This document shows, piece after piece, positions 34,144 to 44,173 of a stretch of DNA of 64,000 nucleotides. This DNA comes from Buddleja alternifolia. Lineage: Eukaryota > Streptophyta > Magnoliopsida > Lamiales > Scrophulariaceae. Every line of letters begins with the position of its first letter. Within the stretch, counting starts at the first letter, position 1. The notes beneath the pieces are model-generated. The model had not been told where the DNA came from. It saw only the letters and a list, made by a program, of their open reading frames with translations, and made no database searches. The position numbers and the translations under genes are program-made. The stretch lies in contig CM033408.1 of assembly GCA_019426215.1 (NCBI GenBank), positions 9,799,077-9,863,076 on the forward strand, given 5' to 3'.

Positions 34144-35004
34144 ATGGTTCTCTTAAGTTCCCTCAAGTTCCCTCATAAGAGGGAACATTATCACCTCCAC
34201 CACAATCCCGAACCCTTATCGGCTTCTCTCCACAATTTCCGTTCCAAAATATCAAATTTCCTCAACCAAATCTCAACAGGGAAAAAATCAGAATTCATCT
34301 CTCTGGAATGGTTTCGCAATTGTTTTGAAGTGATCAATATCGCCAACAAGAGTTTCGCGAAGCTGGTGGTAGAAATAAAGTACCCGATGAAGGAATGGGG
34401 TGGGAAAGCAACAGAGGAGTATCTCAACTACACCTTAAACATGTTGAATCTGCTTAATTCAATAACCTCCTCTCTTTCGCATCTAAACCAGCTCAAAAAT
34501 TCGAGTTTCCATGCCCTGACCCTAATCGAACATTCTCATTCTCCAGAGATCAAAAAAATCCCCAATTTCAAATTGAAAGCGCCGATCAGGATCATCGAAG
34601 AAATTAGGGCTTGTTCGGAGAAGGAATCCGCGATCGTTGAAGCTTTGATCGTGTTAAAGAGAATTGGACTATTGACACTTGGACTAGTAATATCGGGCTT
34701 GTGCGGCGATCGTAAACCATACCTGGAAATCAGAAAATTTGTCGGAGGATTTGAAGATTCGCTTGTCAAAAGCTTTGATTCGAGATTTAGCGAAGAGATT
34801 GTTGAAATCAAGGTGGGAGTTACGGAGGAGGTGAATTGTGCGGCGGCGCGTGTTTGTAACGGAGGATTAGGTGAAGGTGGGAATGAATTGAAGAGAAGAT
34901 TGGAGAATTTGATAGAGGGGATAGAGAAGATGGCCAATAATCTGTTTTCTGAAGTTTTAGGTAGTAGAAATAAGTTGCTAGATAATATTCGGTTCATAGT
35001 ATAG
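34144..35004 (+). CDS. BYPASS1/DUF793-like protein, single exon, 286 aa
   Basis: The frame starts MVLLSSLKFPHKREHYHLHH and ends RNKLLDNIRFIV. The order of features fits plant BPS1-like proteins (DUF793 type): a short N-terminal segment, FRSKISNFLNQI, then SLEWFRNCFEVINIANKSFA and KYPMKEWGGKATEEYLNYTL, helical Leu/Ser-rich blocks, a hydrophobic segment near residues 178-193 (RIGLLTLGLVISGLCG), and a C-terminal amphipathic helix. In Arabidopsis BPS1 limits a root-derived mobile signal that represses shoot growth; whether this relative does the same is not known. It is somewhat shorter than the roughly 350 residues I recall for BPS1. The frame is intact. The ATG at 34144 is the first after the TATA box (34087). 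The family call rests on recalled similarity and is moderate. Confidence 0.7.
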   Translation: MVLLSSLKFPHKREHYHLHHNPEPLSASLHNFRSKISNFLNQISTGKKSEFISLEWFRNCFEVINIANKSFAKLVVEIKYPMKEWGGKATEEYLNYTLNMLNLLNSITSSLSHLNQLKNSSFHALTLIEHSHSPEIKKIPNFKLKAPIRIIEEIRACSEKESAIVEALIVLKRIGLLTLGLVISGLCGDRKPYLEIRKFVGGFEDSLVKSFDSRFSEEIVEIKVGVTEEVNCAAARVCNGGLGEGGNELKRRLENLIEGIEKMANNLFSEVLGSRNKLLDNIRFIV

Positions 35005-35989
35005 ATAAACTTTAACTAATTTAGTTTAGTTGTAACTTGTAAATAAGTTTTTTTTTTTTAATAATAATTACTTGTAAATAAGTTGTAATGTGATGTAATT
35101 AATAGTTGGAAGAATATCTCAATAGTTTTATAATTTCTGACCTGGAATCATCAGATAAATTTTGGTTTTCTTGTTTCATTGTATTATATAATTTTCAAGA
35201 TTTCAAGGAACTTTGGAATTTTTTTTTTAAAATCGACTAAAAGTTAGATTTCATTTGTTTCAAAACTTAATAATATTATGTAGTTATATCTTTTACATGA
35301 TTAATAATATATTCAATCAATATTTGTGTTTGAGACTTTTAAAGTGATAAAATTTTAGTGTTATACATTTTTTTTAATACAATAGAAACTTAAAGAGTTT
35401 TGGCCCAAAAAAAACATATTTTGAATTGTATTTATGACGTTTGTTCTATGCATGTAACTCTTACAACTATTTGTGCTCGCAATCGCATTAGATCATCTAT
35501 TGTTTTATAATTTTATAATTATTTTTAAAATATACTTTTGCATTTTAGCAAATTTACATAAATAAGCAAATACACCATGTCATTTTTGAACTAATAGTTT
35601 ATATACAAATTTATACTCAATGTAAAATGAATATTTAAAGATCCACTAGTACTTTTTCTAGTTGTAAAAGTATGTTACTCTTATATAATGATATGTAATA
35701 TAACGCTAGTATTTTTTGTAATGATTCGTGAACTTTAATCTTGATAAATATTTTTCAGACAAGTATTTTTTTAATTATGAATTATCATTCTCTTTAAACT
35801 TAGTTTAACAAAAAGATGACAAACATTATTTGCTTATTTAGTTTTATAAAGTAAAACTACTTGAAAAATCATCAAATCGTATCAAACCGTACCGAATCGT
35901 ATAAAATCGCACTATGAATTTTGATTTATGAAGCCGCAATTTCAAATTCTATTTCCTCCAAAATGCACTTTGCAATACGATTTAAAATT
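35005..35989. other. 3' flank of the BYPASS1-like gene; no other gene seen
   Basis: AT-rich DNA with no supported frame. The left duplication ATTTAAAATT of the next element lies at 35980-35989. Confidence 0.6.
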
Positions 35990-36641
35990 GGGTAAAAAAT
36001 TATTTTGGTACCCGAGTTTCGCCATTAATGTCATATTGGTACCTGAGTGTTCACAAATAACTTAATTGGTACCTCATGGAAGATTTCCATCATTTCTCCA
36101 TTGTATTATTCTTTAAAGATAATCATGCCCCTATCCATTATTATAAAAATATCAAAGTATGTATTGTAAATTAGAAGCTCCATTTATGTTTTCTAAATAT
36201 ATTTTTAAATCTATTGAATATGGCTTGATGGTTTTTCGAAATATATATTTTATGATTTTTATATGACAATTTTATTCTAAAGTGATAAATTTAAATTTTA
36301 AGTTAGCAATTAATTTTAATTTTAATTTAATGTTGAAAAGAAAACATTATACACTTGTTATTTTGAATTTGTATGATAATAATAAATTTTTATAGGTTTG
36401 ATTTAAGTCATATTCAATATTAAAAAATATAATTAGTAAATATAAATATAAGTTCTAATTTATAATACATACTTTTATATTTTTTATAATAATGTCTAGG
36501 AAGATAATAGTTTTTAAGAAAAAATATATTGGAGAAATGGATGAAAATCACCCGTGAGGCACAAATTTGACAATATTGGTAAAACTTGGGTACCAATATG
36601 ATATTAGTGGCGAAACTCGGATACCAAAATAATATTTACCC
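35990..36641. mobile_element. Mutator-type MITE (652 bp)
   Basis: Long inverted repeats of more than 60 bp begin GGGTAAAAAATTATTTTGGT on the left and GGGTAAATATTATTTTGGT on the right, read inward, and include CGAGTTTCGCCA on both sides. The flanks are an exact 10-bp duplication, ATTTAAAATT (35980-35989 and 36642-36651), in the 9-11-bp range of Mutator-like elements. It encodes nothing. Confidence 0.8.
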
Positions 36642-36794
36642 ATTTAAAATTCTAAAGAAAAATCACAAAACCCCACCGTGATTACCCCTAATCTTTGATA
36701 GTATCCCTTTAGTAATTCTTTACTTGCAATAATTGATTGGCTCCGTATGAAGGAAGGCACATTACAGAAGAGAAAAATGAACAAAGATATTTAA

Positions 36795-37362
36795 GGCCCC
36801 GATTGGATGAGATATTATTTTTCATTTCTTGTTTTCCTTAGAAAAAAATAAGAGAATTTTTTTAAAAGGATTAGAGACATGATGGAAGAAGTGTGTTTGA
36901 ATGACTTTTTTTTATAGAAAAAAGGGTAATGATTAGGTGTGATGTATTATGTCTTTTTGTAAGAAAAGTTATTTTTTGGGAAAATTGATATGGATAAATT
37001 ATTATTTTCGAAGAAAATTTAGACGTACTTAAGTTAAACTCATCGATTAATACATCCAAAAATATTTAAAAGAAATCTTATTTTATACATTGTTGTATTT
37101 CAAGAGAGATATTTGTGAATAAAGTTCTTTTAATTCTTGGGTGAGCTGTCTAATTATGAATAGTAAAAAATCTGACTTTCCTGGGAAAAATTTAAGAAAA
37201 ATGTCATTTAAATATATTTTTCAAGAAAAATTGAGATTTTTATAGAGAAATTGGGTGTAGAATTTCTTTGAGATATTTTTAGAAGATATCAAATAAATGT
37301 ATTTTTTACTTTTATTTTGAAAAATCGAGAAATGGAAAATGGCGTGTCATCCAATTGGGGCC
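36795..37362. mobile_element. Harbinger/Tourist-like MITE, copy 2 (568 bp)
   Basis: The ends GGCCCCGATTGGATGA and, inverted, GGCCCCAATTGGATGA are flanked on both sides by TTAA (36791-36794, 37363-37366). TTA/TAA duplications are typical of PIF/Harbinger MITEs. It matches copy 1 at 17566-18116. No transposase. Confidence 0.75.
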
Positions 37363-37387
37363 TTAATCGTGAACTTTTTCAACATAC

Positions 37388-38127
37388 TGATGCGTGCCAA
37401 TTTACACCAATAATAGTTATACAATAAATATGACAATTTGAGTATAATATTTGTAAATAATATAATAGCATTATTGCATAAGTATAAGAGAATAATAAAG
37501 ATAATAATTTTAAGGTGGTTCGGTCAATGAGACGTACATCCACGGGGAGTAAAGTTGTGCTTTTTTATTCATCTTCCGATATAAGTATTTATACAAATTG
37601 ATGATCTTAGCTAAATAAGATAACTTTGACTAAGGCTAGCTTCCTTTCATTTCTTCATATGGTAACTTCTGGATTAGGCCGGGTTTAAGCTAGAATCAGG
37701 CCTAAATTAGCTTGATATATTCTTCTTGCTATGGAAAGTCTTTGACTAATGGTATCTTGATTAGATCTTGTCTTCTTTAATGATTTGACCTTCTATAATT
37801 ACATATGGTAATTAATATTAATTAGGATCTCTTTAATTAAGGTTAGATCTAATCAAGGGATTAGATCTAATCAAGGGATTAGTTCTAATCAATCACCGAT
37901 CTTAGGTTTGGTTCTTGGGTCTTGCTATGAGAACTTCCTCGATTAGCTAGATCTTGTCTCTTGAATGTCTTCTTTCCTTTTATAAGCCTCGCAGCTCCAT
38001 GTCCAGATGGTGCTCCAGCCGCGTCATAGTGGACTTGGGCTTGACCTTCCATGACTTATAAGCTTATTGGGCGTATTTTAGTGTGGACTTGTCAGCTTGG
38101 CCCAATAGATTATTTCCATACACATCA
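37388..38127 (-). repeat. LTR of an unassigned retrotransposon (about 740 bp)
   Basis: On the plus strand it runs TGATGCGTGCC to ACACATCA, so both ends carry TGATG/CATCA. On the minus strand GTTGGGGGGACTAT directly precedes it, a polypurine tract, making this the 3' LTR of a minus-strand element. The phrase GGTGGTTCGGTCAA (37513) is common near plant LTR ends. An 18-bp repeat (TTAGATCTAATCAAGGGA) occurs about 2.5 times near 37843-37888. Its internal part was split by element B and may continue at 54980-55922. Confidence 0.55.
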
Positions 38128-38142
38128 ATAGTCCCCCCAACT
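38128..38142 (-). promoter_or_regulatory. Polypurine tract of the 37388-38127 LTR
   Basis: The minus strand reads GTTGGGGGGACTAT just before the LTR start TGATGTGTATGG. Confidence 0.55.
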
Positions 38143-38223
38143 CTGAAGTTTGACTTGTCAATCTATGAGAGTTGTAAAAAATGAATTATAAGGTCAAGCT
38201 GACAAGCTAAAATATCTTACGAT

Positions 38224-39694
38224 TGTTAGAGTGTATGCCCTCAAATGCCATAAAGAGGATAGATTTATAGGGCATTGACTTGTAACTAAACAATATTTTT
38301 TTATTATATATAAGACATTGTCTTGTTGTTTTCTTATAGGCATTTATAAGGTGTTAATAAACAACGTAAAGTCCTTGAGAATAAAGGCAAACCTTCTACT
38401 TCCTATGGGATAGGAAGAATGGCATTAGAAGGGTTTGATCCTTATTCTCTAAATAAGGTTCGCAAGTCTAAGAAAGTATTTGACTGGACATCAATACAGA
38501 ACAAGGACTTGCATGATACAAGTTTCGACAGAGAAAGTGCTAGTCTAACACTATGGGGATGATAGTGGGAACTTATGTCATGGACGTATAAGTTGGACTA
38601 ATATGTTCAAACACGGCTCGCATTAGTTTCATCACATGGGTATTCACTCACTGACAGTCAATGATTAAACTGATAAGTTGTGATAGGTACGCGTGAACCT
38701 TAGACCTGAGGAATCGAGTTGAAGATGTACTTGTGACATCAAGTCTGTCATTAGAGTAGTTAGATCCAAATCACCCTTTCGTAGGATCCACCACGAAGTG
38801 CGACTTGATGGACAAGTAGCATTGTTAACTGATTAGCAAAATGAAATTTATTCTCTCATAAGTGAATGAACTAAATATCCTATGCAGTCATGAATGAGTG
38901 AGGTTAAAAGTCTTTGGCCAAAGCATAAAATGACCTCGACTCATTATGAGCTAAACATATGGTCAAGTCATGGGGGTTTGACTAAAACCATGACTCTCAC
39001 TTGATTGGAATATAAGAATAAAAGGTTTATACTCGTACGGTATTCACAGCGTATATGGTTTGGAATGATCCTATTCCTTCGTTCTCAATTGGGATACGAT
39101 GTGAGCCATGTGACTAGCTAGGTGTTACTCACATCCTTTTGGTTTCCTCTCCAATTGCTTTTTGAGACGAACCTAAAGAGTTGCGCTTAAAGGAAGTGCA
39201 AAAGGAAAATCATGGAAAAGACTTGAGAGAATTTTCGGTATTGGATATCGAGATTAATTAATTAATCATTAGATGATCTTATTAATTAATTAATTTAATG
39301 AATTAATTAATTCCCTAGAGGAATTTAATTATAAAATTAACATGGATTTAATTGGTTATTTAATTAATTTATTTATTGGATAAGTAATATTAATTATTTA
39401 ATTAATTAAATAAGCATAATTGGGCTAAAGCCCGATTGCTTTAAAAGCCATACTAGCCTAGGTTATTGTTTCATTGTAGTATAAATATACTACTTAGAGA
39501 AAATTAACCTAAGTGAATTAACACATACTTATTCTCCAAGTAAAAACACTCCATCCTCTCTCTTTTCTCTCTAGCCGTCTCCCTCAAGAGAAGAAGAAGA
39601 TTTTCGTTTTTGACTCCGGCATGACAATTTAGAGACAGCGACGGATTTGCAGTTCAAGAAGTGATTGCAAAGCTGGTTCAGAATTCAACATACG
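38224..39694 (+). repeat. 5' LTR of element B, first part
   Basis: It begins TGTTAGAGTGTATGCCCTCA, matching 51387. It ends in ATACG (39690-39694), the left copy of the target duplication of element C. The LTR resumes at 45483. Confidence 0.88.
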
Positions 39695-40987
39695 TGTTAA
39701 CCGTCCATAACAACACGGAATCGAATAAATAATATAGTGAAAGTAAGATCGTCTCCACAGGGAAGGTTATCAAGTACTAAACAAAGTTTATCTTATTATT
39801 TAGACTATCGATTATCAAAGATTTGAGATTTTAATTAATTAAAAGCAGAAATTTATAAAAACAGAATTAATTATAAATAATAAACACAAATATAATTAAA
39901 ACGAACAATCAATTAACGAAAAGCCTAGGGATTAAGATTTCATCAAGGTATTTCTATGGATTATTGATTTTCAATGGATTATCATTCTTGTTTAAATTAA
40001 AGACCCAATTTCCTTAATTACATGAATACTCTCCCGAGATCTTCATGAGTACCCATCTAAATTAATTAACGTCACTCCCATGATCAAAAACTAATTTAGA
40101 TGAATCCATTAAGTTCTATGAATATTGTTTAAATAGTCTCATGCAAAATTACCAATATCCCTATTAAGCAATTTACACATGTCTATTAAATCTGAACCAA
40201 TAAACTAATTCACCTCCCGGTACTTCTTAATTTATCTTAAATCATGCAATTGGTGATCAAGCAATTACAAGCATTAAACACTCATCAATAGATAAACCAA
40301 ACAAGAAATCACATCCATAAATCATCAATAATCCAAATCAATACACAAGACTACATCTTAAACCCTAGAAAATAATTTAGCTATGCATAATTAAAGAAAA
40401 CAAGAAATAAATTGCATAAACATAAAGTTACTCATGTTCAACAATGGATGATTGGAAGAATACAACTTGAGAAGATGAAGCTTTTCTCCAAGATCTATTC
40501 TCCAAGATCTACTTTTTTCTAAGAATGATGACCTCCCACCTCACTCTAGCCTATAAAAACGTTTTTGCCACTTTATTTAACTAAAAAGGAGTCTTAGATA
40601 CATAAATTATGCCCATCCAAGTCATAAAATCGGCCCACAAAAATATAAAAATCCGCAGCTGCACAGCTGTGCAGAATATCTGCACAACTGTGCAATCTGC
40701 CTGTGCAGAATTTTTTCTCTTCATTTTTCTTCAACGAAACATTCTCGTTTGGCCTTTCTAATGCATTTCTTCACATCCTCTTGGATAGCCTTCATTATTC
40801 TCGTAATAAATACTCCTTCAACTCATCAAAATCATCGCTTTTATGCCTACAAAAGCATTGAAACGACTTAGAAATCAAAATACGTAAATTAGGCTAAAAA
40901 TAAAGGAAAAGACTAACAACAAGGCATAAAATAAAGATAAATGTGAGGTAAATCATAATGAAAATATGTAAAATATGAGACCTAACA
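39695..40987 (-). repeat. 3' LTR of element C (1293 bp)
   Basis: On the plus strand it runs TGTTAACCGTCC to GAGACCTAACA. The U3 part has a 16-bp perfect palindrome, CTGCACAGCTGTGCAG, at 40659-40674 and related half-units to 40708. Confidence 0.92.
40659..40708. repeat. Palindromic units in element C 3' LTR
   Basis: CTGCACAGCTGTGCAG (perfect palindrome), then CTGCACAACTGTGCA and CTGCCTGTGCAG. The other LTR of the same element lacks the first unit (45173-45205). Confidence 0.85.
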
Positions 40988-42159
40988 AACACCCCACACT
41001 TAACCTTTACTCGTCCTCGAGTAAATCCAAACAAAACAAAAACAAAAACAAAACTAAAGATAACACCACTTTCGTAGGGAACACGATTACACTTAGCACG
41101 TGCAACAAGCCATTAAACCCCTAGGTTACCCCTAGTGGACGAGTTTTGTCTCGTGAGGGTTTGCAGAGAATATACCCACAAAATTCATGACATTCGTCTA
41201 TCTGTCTCATCGTTCATCAAATCAGCAACTAGTCACAACATTTATGACTCCCCACAATCATCACACATAAACCAATAAACACGTAGAATCATTATTTTTC
41301 CACATATGAACATCTTTACTCTCAAGTCATCACACTAATCCCAAACAAGTTCAATTTCATATACATCCATTCGTGCTTGATTTATGAATTCTAGCAAGGG
41401 AACATTTCGGATATTTCAAGCAAAAACACAACATCTATCATATTTCATCTTTATTCCCTCTCCTTCATTCACAATCGATCAACCCGTGCAATGTCTCGCT
41501 ATTCAAGCTTTCTATGTCACCCTTGTAACGAGCTTTGGGCCAATGACTCTCAAACTAGTTGGTTTTAAGGCACTAGGTGTCAAGACACCCCAACGGACTT
41601 AATCACTCGAGTGACAAAGGCTAGAAACGAAACTGGGTGATTTTAGCATTCAATAGCCACCGAATCAAATAATTTTTTTTTCTTTCTTTTTTCTTGACTT
41701 TTTTTTTCTTTCCTCCAAATATCACCATGTATCCAAAATATGTAATTGCTTTTATCTCCCCGATCAATCCCCTTTACAGAACTCGTGTGTAGTGTGTAAA
41801 GATGCATAAAAATTTCACAAATTTCAGGTTCAGTGATCAAACTTAATAAAAAGAGTATTCATGTACAGAAATCAGATTCACATGTTTATACAGTCAAGAG
41901 CTCAAATATGTGAACACAAATATTGTGAACAAGTTAACCAAATTTCATCAACAACTCAACAAACATTGACGCATGCCCAATTCTTTCACCAATTCATCAC
42001 ATTACCCCACACTTGAGCAATTCAATACACTCCAATCACATGCAACCAAGCAAACACCCCACACTTAAAATCACACATTGTCCTCAATGTACTTAATTGA
42101 AACGATATGCATGGACAAAAGCAGAATGTGCTTAAAATAAAAGTGAAAGAAATACTCCC
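40988..42159 (-). other. Non-coding 3' module of element C with two polypurine-like tracts
   Basis: On the minus strand TAAGTGTGGGGTGTT adjoins the 3' LTR at 41003-40988. A second copy, TAAGTGTGGGGTGTTT, lies at about 42070-42055, beside ACATTGTCCTCAATGTAC (42078-42095). Segments between them match element A (see 7413-9029). No coding sequence is seen; frames such as 41384-41602 are chance. Confidence 0.65.
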
Positions 42160-42276
42160 CTATGGATAGGCCGGGGAGTCGGTAGAGTGATGGTCTCTCG
42201 CGGTAGTATCCGTGGGGGTCAGTTGTAGAGAACGGTCATTGGTAGACCCGGTGTCATTCCGAGCTCCTTTTGGCAT
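42160..42276 (-). CDS. Small ORF in element C (38 aa), doubtful
   Basis: The minus-strand frame starts MPKGARNDTGSTNDRSLQLT and ends at TAG 42162-42160. It is polar, Thr/Asp/Ser-rich, and lies between the GC-rich tract and the second polypurine-like tract. I do not recognise it and it may be chance. Confidence 0.2.
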   Translation of the reverse strand: MPKGARNDTGSTNDRSLQLTPTDTTARDHHSTDSPAYP

Positions 42277-42329
42277 CTTAGAGATTGAAGAGTGTGCCTA
42301 TTGTGAGGGAGAGAAAAATGTTTTCCTTG

Positions 42330-43060
42330 GAAGAAAAATTGCACCCAGAAGAAGAAGAATATTGGCAGCACCGTGATGTGGGATGTCGGACGTCGGCGGA
42401 GAAACTGGTGGGAGACGACAACCGGTGACGACGAAGTGGTGAGAATAGCACGGCGACGGTGCGGTGTGTGAGCAGACGGCGGTGTAGGCTGCTGAAGATG
42501 GGAGTTGAGCAGCGGCGGCGTGGTGTAGTGGTGCGACGAGATTCAGCGGCGAACAGATCTGGTTCGTCGTGGTGATGATTGTGGCTTAACTCGACGGGAG
42601 GTGTGGTGGCTGTGAGCGGCGATGGAGGCGACGACTTGTGAGGTGGACGGCGAGCGGCGGTTGAGTAGACGTAAAGATGCGGCGATAGGACTAAACCGAA
42701 AGAGGCGGCGGTGTGCTTGAAGACGGCAAGGATTTTCGATCGAAGTGTGCTTGGTGGAGTTGAGGAAGATGACGGCGGCGCGGTGAGCAGAAAGTGACGC
42801 CGGATCTGGTTCTAGGTGGTGATGACGGCGGAACTCGAGTTCTTGATGTTGCTGATCGGAGATGGGTGGTCGAAGGCGGCGGTTGTGAGACGGCGCCGGT
42901 GAAGAGAAACGGCGGCGTTGAACGCGGAGCATCTGCGTTGGAAGAACGGCAAACAACAGCAGTAGATTTGTGGTTGTGAGGAGCGCTTGGTCGTGCGGGG
43001 CTGGACGAGATGCAGCGGCGACATGGCTTCGGTTGAAGGTAGGCGACGGCGGGAGGAGTT
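42330..43060 (-). other. GC-rich tract downstream of gag in element C
   Basis: This stretch is rich in GGCGGCG-type triplets, unlike the AT-rich flanks, and takes the place where gypsy elements carry the end of gag and pol. On the minus strand it encodes Pro/Ser/Arg-rich sequence in more than one open frame (444-aa frame ending at 42691 and a 230-aa frame at 42543-43235). It may be sequence captured from elsewhere. Confidence 0.6.
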
Positions 43061-44025
43061 GCTTGAGCTCCTTGGTTCCTTTGACCTCCCCAAGAAAAGT
43101 TAGGGTGATTTCGCCAACCCGAATTGTAGGTGTTCGAAAATGGATTTCCTTGCTGCTTATTCTGATTGGATAAATAGTTAGCTTGCTCGACGAGTAGGCA
43201 ATCAGTTGCCATATGAGGTGCCCCACAAACATCACAAGCTAAAGTAGGCTGAGATACTGCACTAACATTTCCCTTGAGTCCCTCCATGTGCTTGACAAGT
43301 GCTTCAATGCTAGCATTAAGCAATGTAATGTTATCTACATTGTGTATGCCCAGTGTTTTCTTAGTACCCCGACTATCACTCGCCCACTGATATGTATTGG
43401 AGGCCATCTCATCCATAAGAGCCAATGCATCATCTGGATTCTTTGCCATAAAACTCCCTCCTGCAGCTGCATCGATATTCATCCGGATACTATGTGACAA
43501 ACCATTGTAGAAAGTCTGCACAAGCATCCAACTAGGAATACCATGATGTGGGCATTTTCTGAGTAATTCTTTGTACCTTTCCCATGCTTGATAGAGGGTT
43601 TCACTATCAGTTTGCATAAATCCTGTGATTGCATTCCTTAACTGGGCAGTCTTGGCTGGGGGAAAATACTTCGTCAGAAACGCAGTCGACAAATCAGCCC
43701 AAGTGGTGAACTTATTTGCCGGCTGATTTTTCAACCACTCTTTAGCTCTTTTAGACAGGGAGAATGGGAAGAGTCGCAGTCTTATGGCATCCTCAGTAAC
43801 GCCATTCATCTTGAAAGTACTGCAGATTTCCAAGAAATTCCCTAAATGGGAATGAGGATCCTCCCTCTCAATATCTCCCTCAAATGCAGTGTGTTGGAGC
43901 ATCTGAATGATAGCCGGCTTCAACTTAAAGGTGTTGGCCTGAACAGTTGGTACCGCTATGCTGGAGGTTAAGTTCTGATATGTTGGTGTAGCATAATCTC
44001 GGAGAGTTCTCTGCTCCTCAGCCAT
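42691..44025 (-). CDS. gag: Gag of element C with a GC-rich C-terminal tail (444 aa)
   Basis: The frame starts MAEEQRTLRDYATPTYQNLT. Residues about 50-190 are a canonical Gag core: EDPHSHLGNFLEICSTFKMN, then LRLFPFSLSKRAKEWLKNQP and FLTKYFPPAKTAQLRN, as in Athila-type Gags (retrotransposon Gag, PF03732 type). Near residue 250 CDVCGAPHMATDCLLVEQ forms a zinc-binding-like C..C...H....C motif. After about residue 325 similarity to Gag stops and a Pro/Ser/Arg-rich tail of about 115 residues follows, encoded by the GC-rich tract. The core would assemble particles; the tail's role is unknown. No pol follows. The start lies 133 bases after the primer site. The frame is fully open, unlike other coding relics here. 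Confidence 0.8.
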   Translation of the reverse strand: MAEEQRTLRDYATPTYQNLTSSIAVPTVQANTFKLKPAIIQMLQHTAFEGDIEREDPHSHLGNFLEICSTFKMNGVTEDAIRLRLFPFSLSKRAKEWLKNQPANKFTTWADLSTAFLTKYFPPAKTAQLRNAITGFMQTDSETLYQAWERYKELLRKCPHHGIPSWMLVQTFYNGLSHSIRMNIDAAAGGSFMAKNPDDALALMDEMASNTYQWASDSRGTKKTLGIHNVDNITLLNASIEALVKHMEGLKGNVSAVSQPTLACDVCGAPHMATDCLLVEQANYLSNQNKQQGNPFSNTYNSGWRNHPNFSWGGQRNQGAQATPPAVAYLQPKPCRRCISSSPARPSAPHNHKSTAVVCRSSNADAPRSTPPFLFTGAVSQPPPSTTHLRSATSRTRVPPSSPPRTRSGVTFCSPRRRHLPQLHQAHFDRKSLPSSSTPPPLSV

Positions 44026-44155
44026 TCTGAAACAATAATATCAAGTATCAAAGTTCAAACAAATAAAAATCCAAAACAAAAATAAATAAATAAAGAAAAA
44101 TGTCTAAACTAATAAGAATCAACTTTTTATTGATATTGACTATTTGTTGCCTTCC

Positions 44156-44170
44156 CCGGCAACGACGCCA
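44156..44170 (-). promoter_or_regulatory. Primer-binding site (tRNA-Asp) of element C
   Basis: The plus strand reads CCCCGGCAACGACGCCA, which equals the 3' end of plant tRNA-Asp with one change. It lies three bases from the 5' LTR. Confidence 0.85.
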
Positions 44171-44173
44171 ATT

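Noticed and set aside
34191..34997. Minus-strand frames of 78 and 153 residues
   Set aside because: They are antisense shadows of the BYPASS1-like gene.
42543..43235. 230-residue minus-strand frame and several plus-strand frames
   Set aside because: They overlap the gag frame of element C in the GC-rich tract, where stops are scarce in all frames. No recognised domain.
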